DNA of 40,536 bases from NAT127 sp041655035. Lineage in GTDB: Bacteria > Pseudomonadota > Gammaproteobacteria > Pseudomonadales > Porticoccaceae. The stretch lies in contig JBAZCN010000015.1 in NCBI GenBank assembly GCA_041655035.1, forward strand, positions 1 to 40,536. The letters are read 5' to 3'. The position numbers and the translations under genes were made by a program. The notes under the pieces were generated by a model, which had not been told where the DNA came from, did no database searches, and was given only the letters and a program-made list of their open reading frames with translations. Of the stretch, positions 33,433 to 40,536 are shown piece by piece (within the stretch, counting starts at the first letter, position 1; each line of letters opens with the position of its first letter).

Positions 33433-34854
33433 ATGCTTGCCGCCAAGTCGGCCAGGATGCGTCTTTTCAAAAGCCACGTCCATGTCACCTATTCGTGGCT
33501 GGCGGCGGTCGACGCCCTCCTCTTTTTCGCGTCCTGCTATCTGGCCACCTGGTTGTACTTCATACCTCAGCCAGCGTCTCTGGCCGACCATCTCCAGTCG
33601 CTCCCTTACAGGGCCGCCATCTTCTCCGCCATTACCACCCTGGCGATGTTTTCCATGGGTCTTTACCAACCGCGGCAGCGCGAGGGCATAAACGGCATCT
33701 TCCTGCGCACCATCGGCGCCTTTGCGCTGATGACCCTTGGCATGACGACGATCATCTTCTTTTTCCCCGGCATGCACCTCTGGCGCGGCGTGTTCATCTA
33801 TTCCGCTGCCATTGCCTTCTCCTCGGCGCTGGCGACCCGCTGGGTTTTCATCAAGACGGTGAGGATGGACCAGTTCAACCGGCGGGTCCTGGTGCTGGGT
33901 ACCGGGCACAAGGCCAACAACATCCCGCGACGGATGCGCCGCAAGAGCGACCATCACGGCCTGCGCATCTGTGGCTACGTCCGCGTTCCCGGGGAGGAAA
34001 CCACTGTCATCAAGGGCAATGTGGTGACCCTGGAACAGCCGTTGTCCGACTACGTCCTCGATCAGAACATCCACCAGGTGGTGGTAGCCATCGACGATCA
34101 GCAACAACTGCTGCCCGCGGAAGAGTTGATGCGTTGCCGAATGCACAGGGTATCGGTGCTCGGCCTGCTCGACTTTTTCGAGCGTCAGGCCGGCAAGATC
34201 CTGGTCGACGAAGCCACCCACGAGTGGTTCATCTTCGCCCGGGGGTTCAGGCACCGGACCCTCAGGGGGCTCGGCAAGCGCCTGTTCGACATCGCCGGGG
34301 CCGCCAGCCTGCTGCTGGTCAGCTGGCCGTTCATGCTGATAACCGTGCTGGCAATCAAGCTCGAAGACGGCCTTCGCGCCCCGGTCATCTTCAGGCAGAA
34401 ACGGGTCGGACTGAACGGCAGGACCTTCGACGTCATGAAGTTCCGCAGCATGACCGTCGATGCCGAGGGAGACGGCAAAGCCCGCTGGGCGACCGCCAAC
34501 GACAACCGCATCACCCGGGTCGGACAGATGATCCGCAAACTGCGTATCGACGAGCTTCCACAAATCTTCAATGTCCTGATTGGTAACATGTCGCTGGTCG
34601 GGCCGCGCCCCGAACGCCCCGAATTCGTCAGCGAGCTGGAAAAGGACATTCCCTTTTACAATAATCGCCACTATGTCAAACCCGGGGTTACCGGCTGGGC
34701 CCAGCTCAACTACCCTTATGGCGCATCGGTCACCGACGCCAAGCACAAACTCGAATTCGACCTGTACTATGTGAAAAACCAGAGCCTTTTCCTGGACTTT
34801 CTGGTATTGCTGCAAACCGTCGAGGTGGTCATCTTCGGCAAGGGCGCTCATTGA
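33433..34854 (+). CDS. XrtA/PEP-CTERM system sugar transferase (TIGR03013-like, WcaJ/EpsB family)
   Basis: A 473-residue polyprenyl-phosphate sugar transferase that starts exopolysaccharide assembly on the lipid carrier. Four N-terminal membrane helices are followed by a Rossmann-like region (RRVLVLGTGHKANN), another helix (AASLLLVSWPFMLITVLAI) and the bacterial sugar transferase domain. That domain has APVIFRQKRVGLNGRTFDVMKFRSM, LRIDELPQIFNVL and NMSLVGPRPERPEFV. It is the first gene of the plus-strand eps operon. The ATG at 33433 has CAGGGAG nearby; an ATG eight codons later is possible. Sugar specificity cannot be read from the sequence. Confidence 0.9.
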   Translation: MLAAKSARMRLFKSHVHVTYSWLAAVDALLFFASCYLATWLYFIPQPASLADHLQSLPYRAAIFSAITTLAMFSMGLYQPRQREGINGIFLRTIGAFALMTLGMTTIIFFFPGMHLWRGVFIYSAAIAFSSALATRWVFIKTVRMDQFNRRVLVLGTGHKANNIPRRMRRKSDHHGLRICGYVRVPGEETTVIKGNVVTLEQPLSDYVLDQNIHQVVVAIDDQQQLLPAEELMRCRMHRVSVLGLLDFFERQAGKILVDEATHEWFIFARGFRHRTLRGLGKRLFDIAGAASLLLVSWPFMLITVLAIKLEDGLRAPVIFRQKRVGLNGRTFDVMKFRSMTVDAEGDGKARWATANDNRITRVGQMIRKLRIDELPQIFNVLIGNMSLVGPRPERPEFVSELEKDIPFYNNRHYVKPGVTGWAQLNYPYGASVTDAKHKLEFDLYYVKNQSLFLDFLVLLQTVEVVIFGKGAH

Positions 34855-34949
34855 GCTATGCCGGGCACCAAGAACACATTGACAAGTACCGAAAAGAAGT
34901 ACTGTATTCCCAGAAAAACAGCCGTGGCTAGCCCGCAAAGGAGTAACAA

Positions 34950-35585
34950 ATGAGCAAGCAAACCGTTTTATCGCAATTGCGCCGCGGCCTGGCATTGCCC
35001 TGCAGTATCGTGCTGGGGTTGATGCTGGGTGCCTGCGGTTCCCACCCCATCCCCGATGGGCAGCGGTTCGACAGCCCTGATTACAACTATGTCATCGGCC
35101 CGGGCGACACCATGGAGATCTTCGTCTGGGGCAATGCCGAACTCAGTACCACAGGCATCGTGCGTCCCGATGGCAAGCTGACCACGCGGCTGGTCGAGGA
35201 CCTCCCCGCCAGTGGCAAAACCTCGACGGAACTCGCCCGCGAGATCGAAAAAGTCTACTCCGAGTATGTGCGCCAGCCGGTCGTCAGCGTCATCGTCAAC
35301 GGCTTTGTCGGCGTGCCGGAGCAGCAGGTCAGGGTCGTCGGCGAGGCGACCAAGCCGTCGTCCGTGCCTTATGCCCAACATATGACCCTGCTCGACCTGA
35401 TGATCGCGGTGGGCGGTATGACCGAGTACGCCGCCGGCAACAAGTCGGTACTGGTCCGCACCGAAAATGGCAAGCAGCAGTCCTATGGTCTGCGGCTCGA
35501 CGACCTGCTCAAGAGTGGTGACATTTCCGCCAATATGGCCCTGCGGCCCGGCGATATCGTGATCATCTCTGAATCCTGGTTTTGA
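34950..35585 (+). CDS. XrtA/PEP-CTERM system exopolysaccharide export lipoprotein (Wza-like)
   Basis: A 211-residue outer-membrane lipoprotein with a signal ending in LGAC and lipidated Cys29. A polysaccharide export domain follows (YNYVIGPGDTMEIFVWG, VRPDGKLTTRLVEDLPA) and then an SLBB-like domain (VRVVGEATKPSSVPY, MTLLDLMIAVGG). It is much shorter than Wza, as expected for the PEP-CTERM export family (TIGR03027). It ends SESWF with an aromatic residue. It should form the periplasmic and outer-membrane part of the export channel. AAAGGAG precedes the ATG. Co-transcription with the transferase upstream and the chain-length gene downstream (40-bp gap) is likely. Confidence 0.92.
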   Translation: MSKQTVLSQLRRGLALPCSIVLGLMLGACGSHPIPDGQRFDSPDYNYVIGPGDTMEIFVWGNAELSTTGIVRPDGKLTTRLVEDLPASGKTSTELAREIEKVYSEYVRQPVVSVIVNGFVGVPEQQVRVVGEATKPSSVPYAQHMTLLDLMIAVGGMTEYAAGNKSVLVRTENGKQQSYGLRLDDLLKSGDISANMALRPGDIVIISESWF

Positions 35586-35625
35586 TTTGCCCGTCGACAG
35601 CGGGTTTCCGGAAGGATAACTTTCT

Positions 35626-37164
35626 ATGCAGGACGCCTTGGCGCAACTACAGAGTTACTTGCTGGGTATATGGCGGCACCGCTGGCTGGCGCTGGTGGTC
35701 GCCTGGGTCATAGCGCTGGGTGGCTGGTTTGTCGTCGCGCAGATGCCGGAATCCTACGTCGCCAGCGCCCGAGTCTACGTCGACACCAACTCGGTACTGA
35801 GACCATTGATGCGGGGCCTGGCCATCACTCCCAATATCGACGAGCGCATTTCCATGATGAGCCGGACCCTCCTCAGCCGGCCCAACCTGGAAAAACTCGC
35901 ACGGATGACGGACCTCGATCTCCTGGCCACCACCGAAGCCCAGAAGGACGGGCTGATAAAGCGGCTCGAAAAGTCGATTTCGCTGACCGGCAACCGGGGT
36001 AACGCCTCTCTCTATTCGATCTCGGTGACCGATCGCGACCGGGAAACGGCGCGCCGGGTGGCCCAGGCGCTGATCACGGTGTTTATCGAAACCTCGATGA
36101 GCGACAAACGTGAAGACAGCTCCGGCGCCCAGAGTTTCCTGGAGCAACAACTCGTCGAATCCGAGGGCCGCCTGGTCGAGGCGGAATCCCGCCTCGCCGT
36201 GTTCAAGCAGAAAAACGTCAGCGTTCTCCCCGGCGACAGCGGCGACTATTACAGCCGCCTGCAAGCCTCCCAGAGCAACCTCGAGCAGGCCCGCCTGCAG
36301 CTGCGGGAAATGGAGAACCGCCGCGCCGAGCTCCAGCGGCAGCTCGACGGCGAGGACCCGGTCTTCATCGCCGATGGCTCGTCCGGCACCACCAACTCCC
36401 AACTCGACGCCCGCATTCAGAACCTGCGGGTGCAGCTCGATGGGCTGCTGTCCCGCTACACCGACAGGCACCCGGAAATCCGCCGCCTGCACGGGCTCAT
36501 CGATGAACTGGAAGCGGAGAAACAGGCGGCCTACGAGCACGCCCTCGCCAATCCGGGCAATGCCTATGGCGGCCTGACCTCCAGCCCCGTCTACCAGGGC
36601 ATGCGCAGCATGCTCGCCGAAACGGAAGCCCAGATCGCCGAGCTGCGGGTGCGCACCACCGAGTATGAGCGCCGGGTCGAGGACCTCAAAACCAGGGTCA
36701 ACCAGATCCCTGAAGTGGAAGCCGAATTGAAGCAATTGACCCGCGACTACGAAGTGCTGTCCAGGCAACACCAGCAGATGCTGGAACGTCGGGAATCGGC
36801 ACGCCTGTCGGGGGATGTGGAGAAAAACGCCGGTGATTTCACTTTCCGGGTCATCGATCCACCCTTTGTGCCGCGCACGCCGAACCAGCCCAACAAGATG
36901 CTGCTCAACGCCGGCGTGCTGGTCGTCGCGCTGGGAGCCGGCGGCGCCCTGGCGCTGGTGCTGTCGCTGCTCAACCCGATCGTCACCGACGTGCGGATGC
37001 TCGCCCATACCACCGGGCTGCCGATGCTGGGTGTCGTCACCTACAACAAGAATGCCAAAGAGACACGCCGCGATCGCTGGCGCCTGGCGCGATTCAGCGC
37101 CTGTTGCGCCGCGCTGCTGCTCGCCTTCGGCGGCGTGGTCACTGTGCCGGGGCTGCTTGCCTGA
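35626..37164 (+). CDS. XrtA system polysaccharide chain-length determinant (Wzz/GNVR type)
   Basis: A 512-residue inner-membrane protein. A Wzz domain begins with the first helix (about 22-38) and continues with PESYVASARVYVDTNSVLRP. Long coiled-coil stretches occupy about 180-400. A GNVR-like segment near the end (FRVIDPPFVPRTPNQPNK) precedes two C-terminal helices. It fits the PEP-CTERM chain-length family (TIGR03007). It lacks a kinase domain, which is supplied by the separate gene at 37283. It should set polymer length and connect synthesis to the export lipoprotein encoded just upstream. Confidence 0.92.
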   Translation: MQDALAQLQSYLLGIWRHRWLALVVAWVIALGGWFVVAQMPESYVASARVYVDTNSVLRPLMRGLAITPNIDERISMMSRTLLSRPNLEKLARMTDLDLLATTEAQKDGLIKRLEKSISLTGNRGNASLYSISVTDRDRETARRVAQALITVFIETSMSDKREDSSGAQSFLEQQLVESEGRLVEAESRLAVFKQKNVSVLPGDSGDYYSRLQASQSNLEQARLQLREMENRRAELQRQLDGEDPVFIADGSSGTTNSQLDARIQNLRVQLDGLLSRYTDRHPEIRRLHGLIDELEAEKQAAYEHALANPGNAYGGLTSSPVYQGMRSMLAETEAQIAELRVRTTEYERRVEDLKTRVNQIPEVEAELKQLTRDYEVLSRQHQQMLERRESARLSGDVEKNAGDFTFRVIDPPFVPRTPNQPNKMLLNAGVLVVALGAGGALALVLSLLNPIVTDVRMLAHTTGLPMLGVVTYNKNAKETRRDRWRLARFSACCAALLLAFGGVVTVPGLLA

Positions 37165-37190
37165 TGGTGCCGGCAAGGTAGGGAAATACT

Positions 37191-37286
37191 ATGTCGCAAC
37201 AAGTCGTGTCGGAACAAGTCGTGTCGCACCAACCCGCGCTCAGCCAGGCGCTGGACCACCCAACGATCGCGGGGAACCGCCTATGA
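37191..37286 (+). CDS. Small 31-codon ORF coupled to the tyrosine kinase gene
   Basis: An ATG at 37191 with AGGTAGGG about 7 bases upstream opens a 31-residue frame beginning MSQQVVSEQVVSHQPALSQ. Its TGA (37284-37286) overlaps the kinase ATG (37283-37285) as ATGA. The first half is built on a 15-bp tandem repeat at 37193-37233. It resembles no known protein. It may be a leader peptide that couples translation to the kinase, or a chance frame; the kinase also has its own GGGG site. Confidence 0.4.
   Translation: MSQQVVSEQVVSHQPALSQALDHPTIAGNRL
37193..37233 (+). repeat. 15-bp tandem repeat before the kinase gene
   Basis: The unit GTCG(C/G)AACAAGTCGT occurs at 37193-37207 and 37208-37222, with a partial third copy to 37233. 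The period is a multiple of three, so it keeps the small reading frame intact. Confidence 0.7.
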
Positions 37287-38269
37287 GCACCATAGAGAAA
37301 GCCCTTGGCAGCTTGAACCAGCCACAACCGGCAAGCGGTGACGGCGAGGGCGCACCGGCCGTCGCCGGAGCGGCGGCCGACAAGGTCGCGGCTCCGGCTG
37401 CGCAGCCTCAGACCCCAACGCCGGCCCCAACTCCCGCGTCCGGACAATCCCGGCCACTGCCGTCCGCCCCGAGACCGTCGGTCAACATTCCCTTCGATGT
37501 CTTGCACGCCAAGGGCTTTCTGACACCGGCGACGCCGCGCAGCGTCATCGCCGAGGAGTTTCGCACCATCAAGCGCCCTCTGCTGAGAAATATCCTCGGC
37601 CAGTCGGTAACGCCGATACCCCAGGCCAATCTCATCATGGTGACCAGCGCTCTGCAGGGCGACGGCAAAACCTTCTGCTCCCTCAATCTCGCCATCAGCA
37701 TCGCCATGGAACAGGACAAAACCGTTCTGTTTATCGACGCCGATATGCTCAAGGCCTCGGCCGGCACCCTGCTTGGCATCCCCTCCGGCACCCCCGGGCT
37801 GATCGACATTCTCAACGATGACCGCATCAAGCCCCAGGACGTAATTCTGCGCACCAACATGGACAAATTGCGGATCCTGCCGGCGGGCAGGCCCCACGAG
37901 CACGCCACCGAACTGCTGGCCAGCGAAAACATGCAGCAACTGATGCTGGAACTCTCCGCCCGCTATTCCGACCGCGTCATCGTCTTCGACTCGCCGCCCT
38001 TGCTGCTGACCACCGAATCCGCCGTGCTGGCCAGCTTCATGGGCCAGATCCTGTTTGTCGCCGCGGCCAACGTCACCCCCCAACACGCCATCAAGGAAGC
38101 GCTCGAACGCATAAGCGAGGAAAAGATGGTGGGCATGATGCTCAACATGCTCCCCCGCCGCCGCTTCAACCTGTTCGGCATGGGTTACGGCTACGGTTAT
38201 GGCTATGGCTACGGACACGGCCACCGGGAAAGCGGCCCAGCCGAAACGACCGACGTGCGGAGTCATTGA
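37283..38269 (+). CDS. XrtA-associated tyrosine autokinase (BY-kinase)
   Basis: A 328-residue cytoplasmic tyrosine kinase (TIGR03018-like). The N-terminus (MSTIEKALGSLNQ) is followed by a Pro/Ala-rich linker to about residue 68. Walker A is SALQGDGKT with Lys129, Walker A' is FIDADM at 150-155 and Walker B lies in VIVFDSPPLLLT. The C-terminal tail has five consecutive Gly-Tyr pairs (residues 301-310) followed by Gly-His pairs, the expected site of autophosphorylation. It works with the chain-length protein upstream; the LMW phosphatase at 28030 is the likely antagonist. The ATG at 37283 is chosen from the family N-terminus and the GGGG site; its stop overlaps the next gene. Confidence 0.92.
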   Translation: MSTIEKALGSLNQPQPASGDGEGAPAVAGAAADKVAAPAAQPQTPTPAPTPASGQSRPLPSAPRPSVNIPFDVLHAKGFLTPATPRSVIAEEFRTIKRPLLRNILGQSVTPIPQANLIMVTSALQGDGKTFCSLNLAISIAMEQDKTVLFIDADMLKASAGTLLGIPSGTPGLIDILNDDRIKPQDVILRTNMDKLRILPAGRPHEHATELLASENMQQLMLELSARYSDRVIVFDSPPLLLTTESAVLASFMGQILFVAAANVTPQHAIKEALERISEEKMVGMMLNMLPRRRFNLFGMGYGYGYGYGYGHGHRESGPAETTDVRSH

Positions 38270-39774
38270 TGCCTGTCAAATCGTCGATGTCTGCCAAATC
38301 ATCGATCGCAGCCGCCGCAATGAGCGGCATCCTGCTGACCACCCCGGTCCTGGCCGTCGAATGGCAGCGGGAGGCCGGCCTTTCCGTGGGCGCCTTCTAC
38401 TCCGACAACGCCTGCCTCGACGATCGCGACGAAACCGGCAAAGGAGCAGCGACGGTCACCCCCGACCTGATGGTCAAGGGAACGGGGGCGAGGGCCAATA
38501 TGTCGCTCAGGGCAGCCGTCGAGTACAACTCCCTGGCCGACAGCAACCTCGACTGTCGCGGCGGGCGCGGCGGCCAACTGGCCAGTCGGCGGGCGGTGAT
38601 ACCGACGCTGCGCTTTGCCGGCAACCTCGAAGTGATCGAAGACTGGCTGACGCTCGAATCCGACGCCTTTGCCGGCAGAAACCCCATCGATCCCTTTGCC
38701 GCGGGTGGCCATGACAACCTCAATCGCCGCGACAACACCAATATCACCTACCAGTACAGCGCCGGCGCGCTGATGCAGCGCCGGCTGGCCGACAATACCC
38801 ATCTGCGCATGCGCTACCGATACAGCGAGCAGTACAACGAAGCGAACCTGCTCGGCGACAACAGCGAAGACAGGGTGGAATTCGACCTCGGCACCGATCC
38901 CGCCCGCAGCCGTTTCAGCACCGGCATCAGCGGTCGCTACAGCAAGATCCAGTACGACGAGAATGACCTCGAGGCGGCCTTCGACAACACCCTGTCCTCG
39001 GCCGAAATCAGGGCCGCGCTGCAGCTGACCCGGGACTGGCAGGTCAATGGCTTCGTCGGCGAGGAGTGGAACGAATTCATCAGCGAGCAGGACGATATCG
39101 AAGGATCCTATTGGGACGTCGGCTTGCTGTGGACCCCCAACGAACGCGTGGAAGTCGGCATCGGTACCGGAGAGCGCTTCTTCGGCAGCACCCCGCGGCT
39201 GGACATCAGCTATCGCCACAAGCGCAGCGAACTGACCGCCAGTTATTCGCGCACCCTGTCACTGCCGCGCAACCTGCGCGCCGTCATCACCGATCCCGAC
39301 GATCCCTTCGATCCCGATTTCGGCCAGTTGCCGGGCGACCCCGTCCTCATTGGCGGCCAGCCGACCTTCATCGGCAACACCCCCATTCTCGACGAGCGCT
39401 TCACCCTCAAGTACCGCTTCAGCGGGCGCCGCACCACCATCACGCTGGCCGCGTCCGACTCCCAGCAATCCCGCACCGAGGATTCCGCCGAAGGCGATTT
39501 CACCAATGCCAGCGCAACCCTGACCCGCGCCCTGTCCCCCAGACTGTCCGCCAACATGCGCGCCCACTGGAGCGAGCGCGAAGGCGACGGCGACAGCGTC
39601 GGGCGTTTTGGCCAGCGCTCGGAGACCTGGCGCCTGGGCTTTGGCTTCAGCCGCCGCCTCGGCAACGATACCACCGTCAACCTGGGTTACCAGTTCACCC
39701 GCCAGGAGTCGGAGTTCGAACTGAACGAATACCGCGAAAACAGGGTGACCCTTTCTGTAAGACACGCATTTTAG
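38269..39774 (+). CDS. PEP-CTERM system-associated outer-membrane beta-barrel (TIGR03016-like)
   Basis: A 501-residue exported protein with a signal peptide ending near TPVLA. The mature part consists of alternating amphipathic strands rich in Tyr, Arg and Asp (for example HLRMRYRYSEQYNEANLL and TTVNLGYQFTRQESEFE). The chain ends VTLSVRHAF with the terminal Phe typical of BAM-inserted barrels. It fits the TIGR03016 family found in XrtA exopolysaccharide loci. The likely role is an outer-membrane pore or assembly factor for the polymer. The ATG at 38269 overlaps the kinase stop by one base (TGATG), so the two are co-translated. Confidence 0.88.
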   Translation: MPVKSSMSAKSSIAAAAMSGILLTTPVLAVEWQREAGLSVGAFYSDNACLDDRDETGKGAATVTPDLMVKGTGARANMSLRAAVEYNSLADSNLDCRGGRGGQLASRRAVIPTLRFAGNLEVIEDWLTLESDAFAGRNPIDPFAAGGHDNLNRRDNTNITYQYSAGALMQRRLADNTHLRMRYRYSEQYNEANLLGDNSEDRVEFDLGTDPARSRFSTGISGRYSKIQYDENDLEAAFDNTLSSAEIRAALQLTRDWQVNGFVGEEWNEFISEQDDIEGSYWDVGLLWTPNERVEVGIGTGERFFGSTPRLDISYRHKRSELTASYSRTLSLPRNLRAVITDPDDPFDPDFGQLPGDPVLIGGQPTFIGNTPILDERFTLKYRFSGRRTTITLAASDSQQSRTEDSAEGDFTNASATLTRALSPRLSANMRAHWSEREGDGDSVGRFGQRSETWRLGFGFSRRLGNDTTVNLGYQFTRQESEFELNEYRENRVTLSVRHAF

Positions 39775-39803
39775 TGCCTAAGCCGATACCCGGAGATCAC
39801 CAC

Positions 39804-40536
39804 ATGGAAAAAAGCAGTCATCTGGCCCATATCCTTTGCGTCGTGGGCGCCCGGCCCAATTTCATGAAAATCGCGCCGATCATGCGCGCCTTCGCCGCCC
39901 CGGGCAGCGGCCTGACCGCCAGCCTGGTGCATACCGGGCAGCACTATGACGCCGCCATGAAGCACACCTTCTTCGAACAACTGCACATCCCCGAGCCGGA
40001 CATCGACCTGGGCGTCGGCTCCGGCAGCCACGCCGTGCAGACCGCCCAGATCATGCAGCGTTTCGAGCCGGTGCTCGACCAGCTCCAACCCGCGGCGGTG
40101 CTGGTGGTCGGCGATGTCAACTCCACCATTGCCTGCGCCCTGGTCGCGGTAAAAAAGCAGATCCCGGTGATCCACGTCGAGGCGGGCCTGCGCAGCGGCG
40201 ACCGCGCCATGCCCGAAGAGATCAATCGCATCCTTACCGACCAGCTTTCGGACCTGCTGTTCACCACGGAAGCTTCCGCCGCGGCAAATCTGCACCGGGA
40301 AGGCATCCCGGACGACAGGATCTTCTTCGTCGGCAACGTGATGATCGATACATTGCGCTACAACCTGGCTGACGCAGCGCCATCCCGCCAGACTCTGGCG
40401 GCCGCTGGCGCCCCCGCCACCGTCAGCGACGGGTATGGGCTGCTGACCCTGCACCGGCCGGGCAACGTCGACGACGCCCAGGTGCTGGAGCGCCTGCTGC
40501 AGGTATTGACGGACATCAGCCGGCAGACCCCCCTGG
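39804..40536 (+). CDS. wecB: UDP-N-acetylglucosamine 2-epimerase (non-hydrolysing), cut by window edge
   Basis: The first 244 residues of a WecB-type epimerase, which interconverts UDP-GlcNAc and UDP-ManNAc. Typical segments are CVVGARPNFMKIAPIMRAF, LVHTGQHYD, VVGDVNSTIACALVA, HVEAGLRSGDRAMPEEINRILTD and LLTLHRPGNVDD. The start ATG at 39804 is 29 bp after the barrel gene, with CGGAG upstream, so it continues the eps operon. Its presence suggests that ManNAc or a derivative is part of the exopolysaccharide. The C-terminal third lies beyond the window. Confidence 0.95.
   Translation, partial: MEKSSHLAHILCVVGARPNFMKIAPIMRAFAAPGSGLTASLVHTGQHYDAAMKHTFFEQLHIPEPDIDLGVGSGSHAVQTAQIMQRFEPVLDQLQPAAVLVVGDVNSTIACALVAVKKQIPVIHVEAGLRSGDRAMPEEINRILTDQLSDLLFTTEASAAANLHREGIPDDRIFFVGNVMIDTLRYNLADAAPSRQTLAAAGAPATVSDGYGLLTLHRPGNVDDAQVLERLLQVLTDISRQTPL

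Noticed and set aside
33085..34995. Long minus-strand open frame of 636 codons
   Set aside because: It lies opposite the sugar transferase gene, which has clear family motifs; it is a GC-rich shadow without recognisable domains.

Overview
The window is about 40.5 kb of GC-rich bacterial chromosome. It reads as a Gammaproteobacterium, possibly of the Halieaceae/Cellvibrionales type. That placement is an inference from the rpsU-yqeY-dnaG block and the DUF1302/MMPL genes; no rRNA or tRNA gene was seen. Nearly everything after the first 2.4 kb belongs to, or sits beside, an XrtA (exosortase A)/PEP-CTERM protein-sorting and exopolysaccharide system. The exosortase itself is not in the window.

Layout. 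(1) 1-2459, minus strand: rpsU, yqeY and a truncated dnaG, with a promoter and an internal terminator. (2) 2580-7087, minus: a Tat-signal-like hypothetical protein, a PqqD-like chaperone, an HprK-related kinase A, a nucleotidyltransferase and the XrtA-associated ATPase. The first four form the HPr-rel-A type cluster. (3) 7492-14527, plus: prsK and prsR (histidine kinase and sigma-54 activator), a small one-helix protein, and a tandem VanZ/heparinase II-III fusion. (4) 14545-22468, minus: prsT, an MMPL transporter fused to a LolA-like domain, and an AMIN domain fused to a DUF1302 barrel. (5) 22679-24829, minus: two paralogous PEP-CTERM proteins. (6) 25102-29402, minus: a VAO-type flavin oxidase and exosortase-associated acyltransferase pair, then a LMW tyrosine phosphatase and serine protease pair. 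(7) 29599-31209, plus: the exosortase-A-associated acyl-CoA ligase; 31422-32462, minus: a diguanylate cyclase. (8) 33433 to the right edge, plus: the exopolysaccharide operon, comprising a TIGR03013-like sugar transferase, export lipoprotein, chain-length protein, a small coupled ORF, tyrosine autokinase, beta-barrel and wecB (cut by the edge).

How it fits together. PrsK/PrsR should activate sigma-54 promoters. Three promoters in the window share the same architecture. Each has a GG-N10-GC sigma-54 core, and 74-76 bp upstream of it a 17-bp box that reads TGTAAA-N5-CCGAC(A/G) on the plus strand. Two drive the PEP-CTERM genes. The third drives the Tat-protein/PqqD/HprK-A/nucleotidyltransferase cluster. 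This is direct sequence evidence that the poorly understood HPr-rel-A cluster is a member of the PrsR regulon, and it is the most interesting observation here. The other notable items are three unusual domain fusions and a small ORF translationally coupled to the tyrosine kinase gene.
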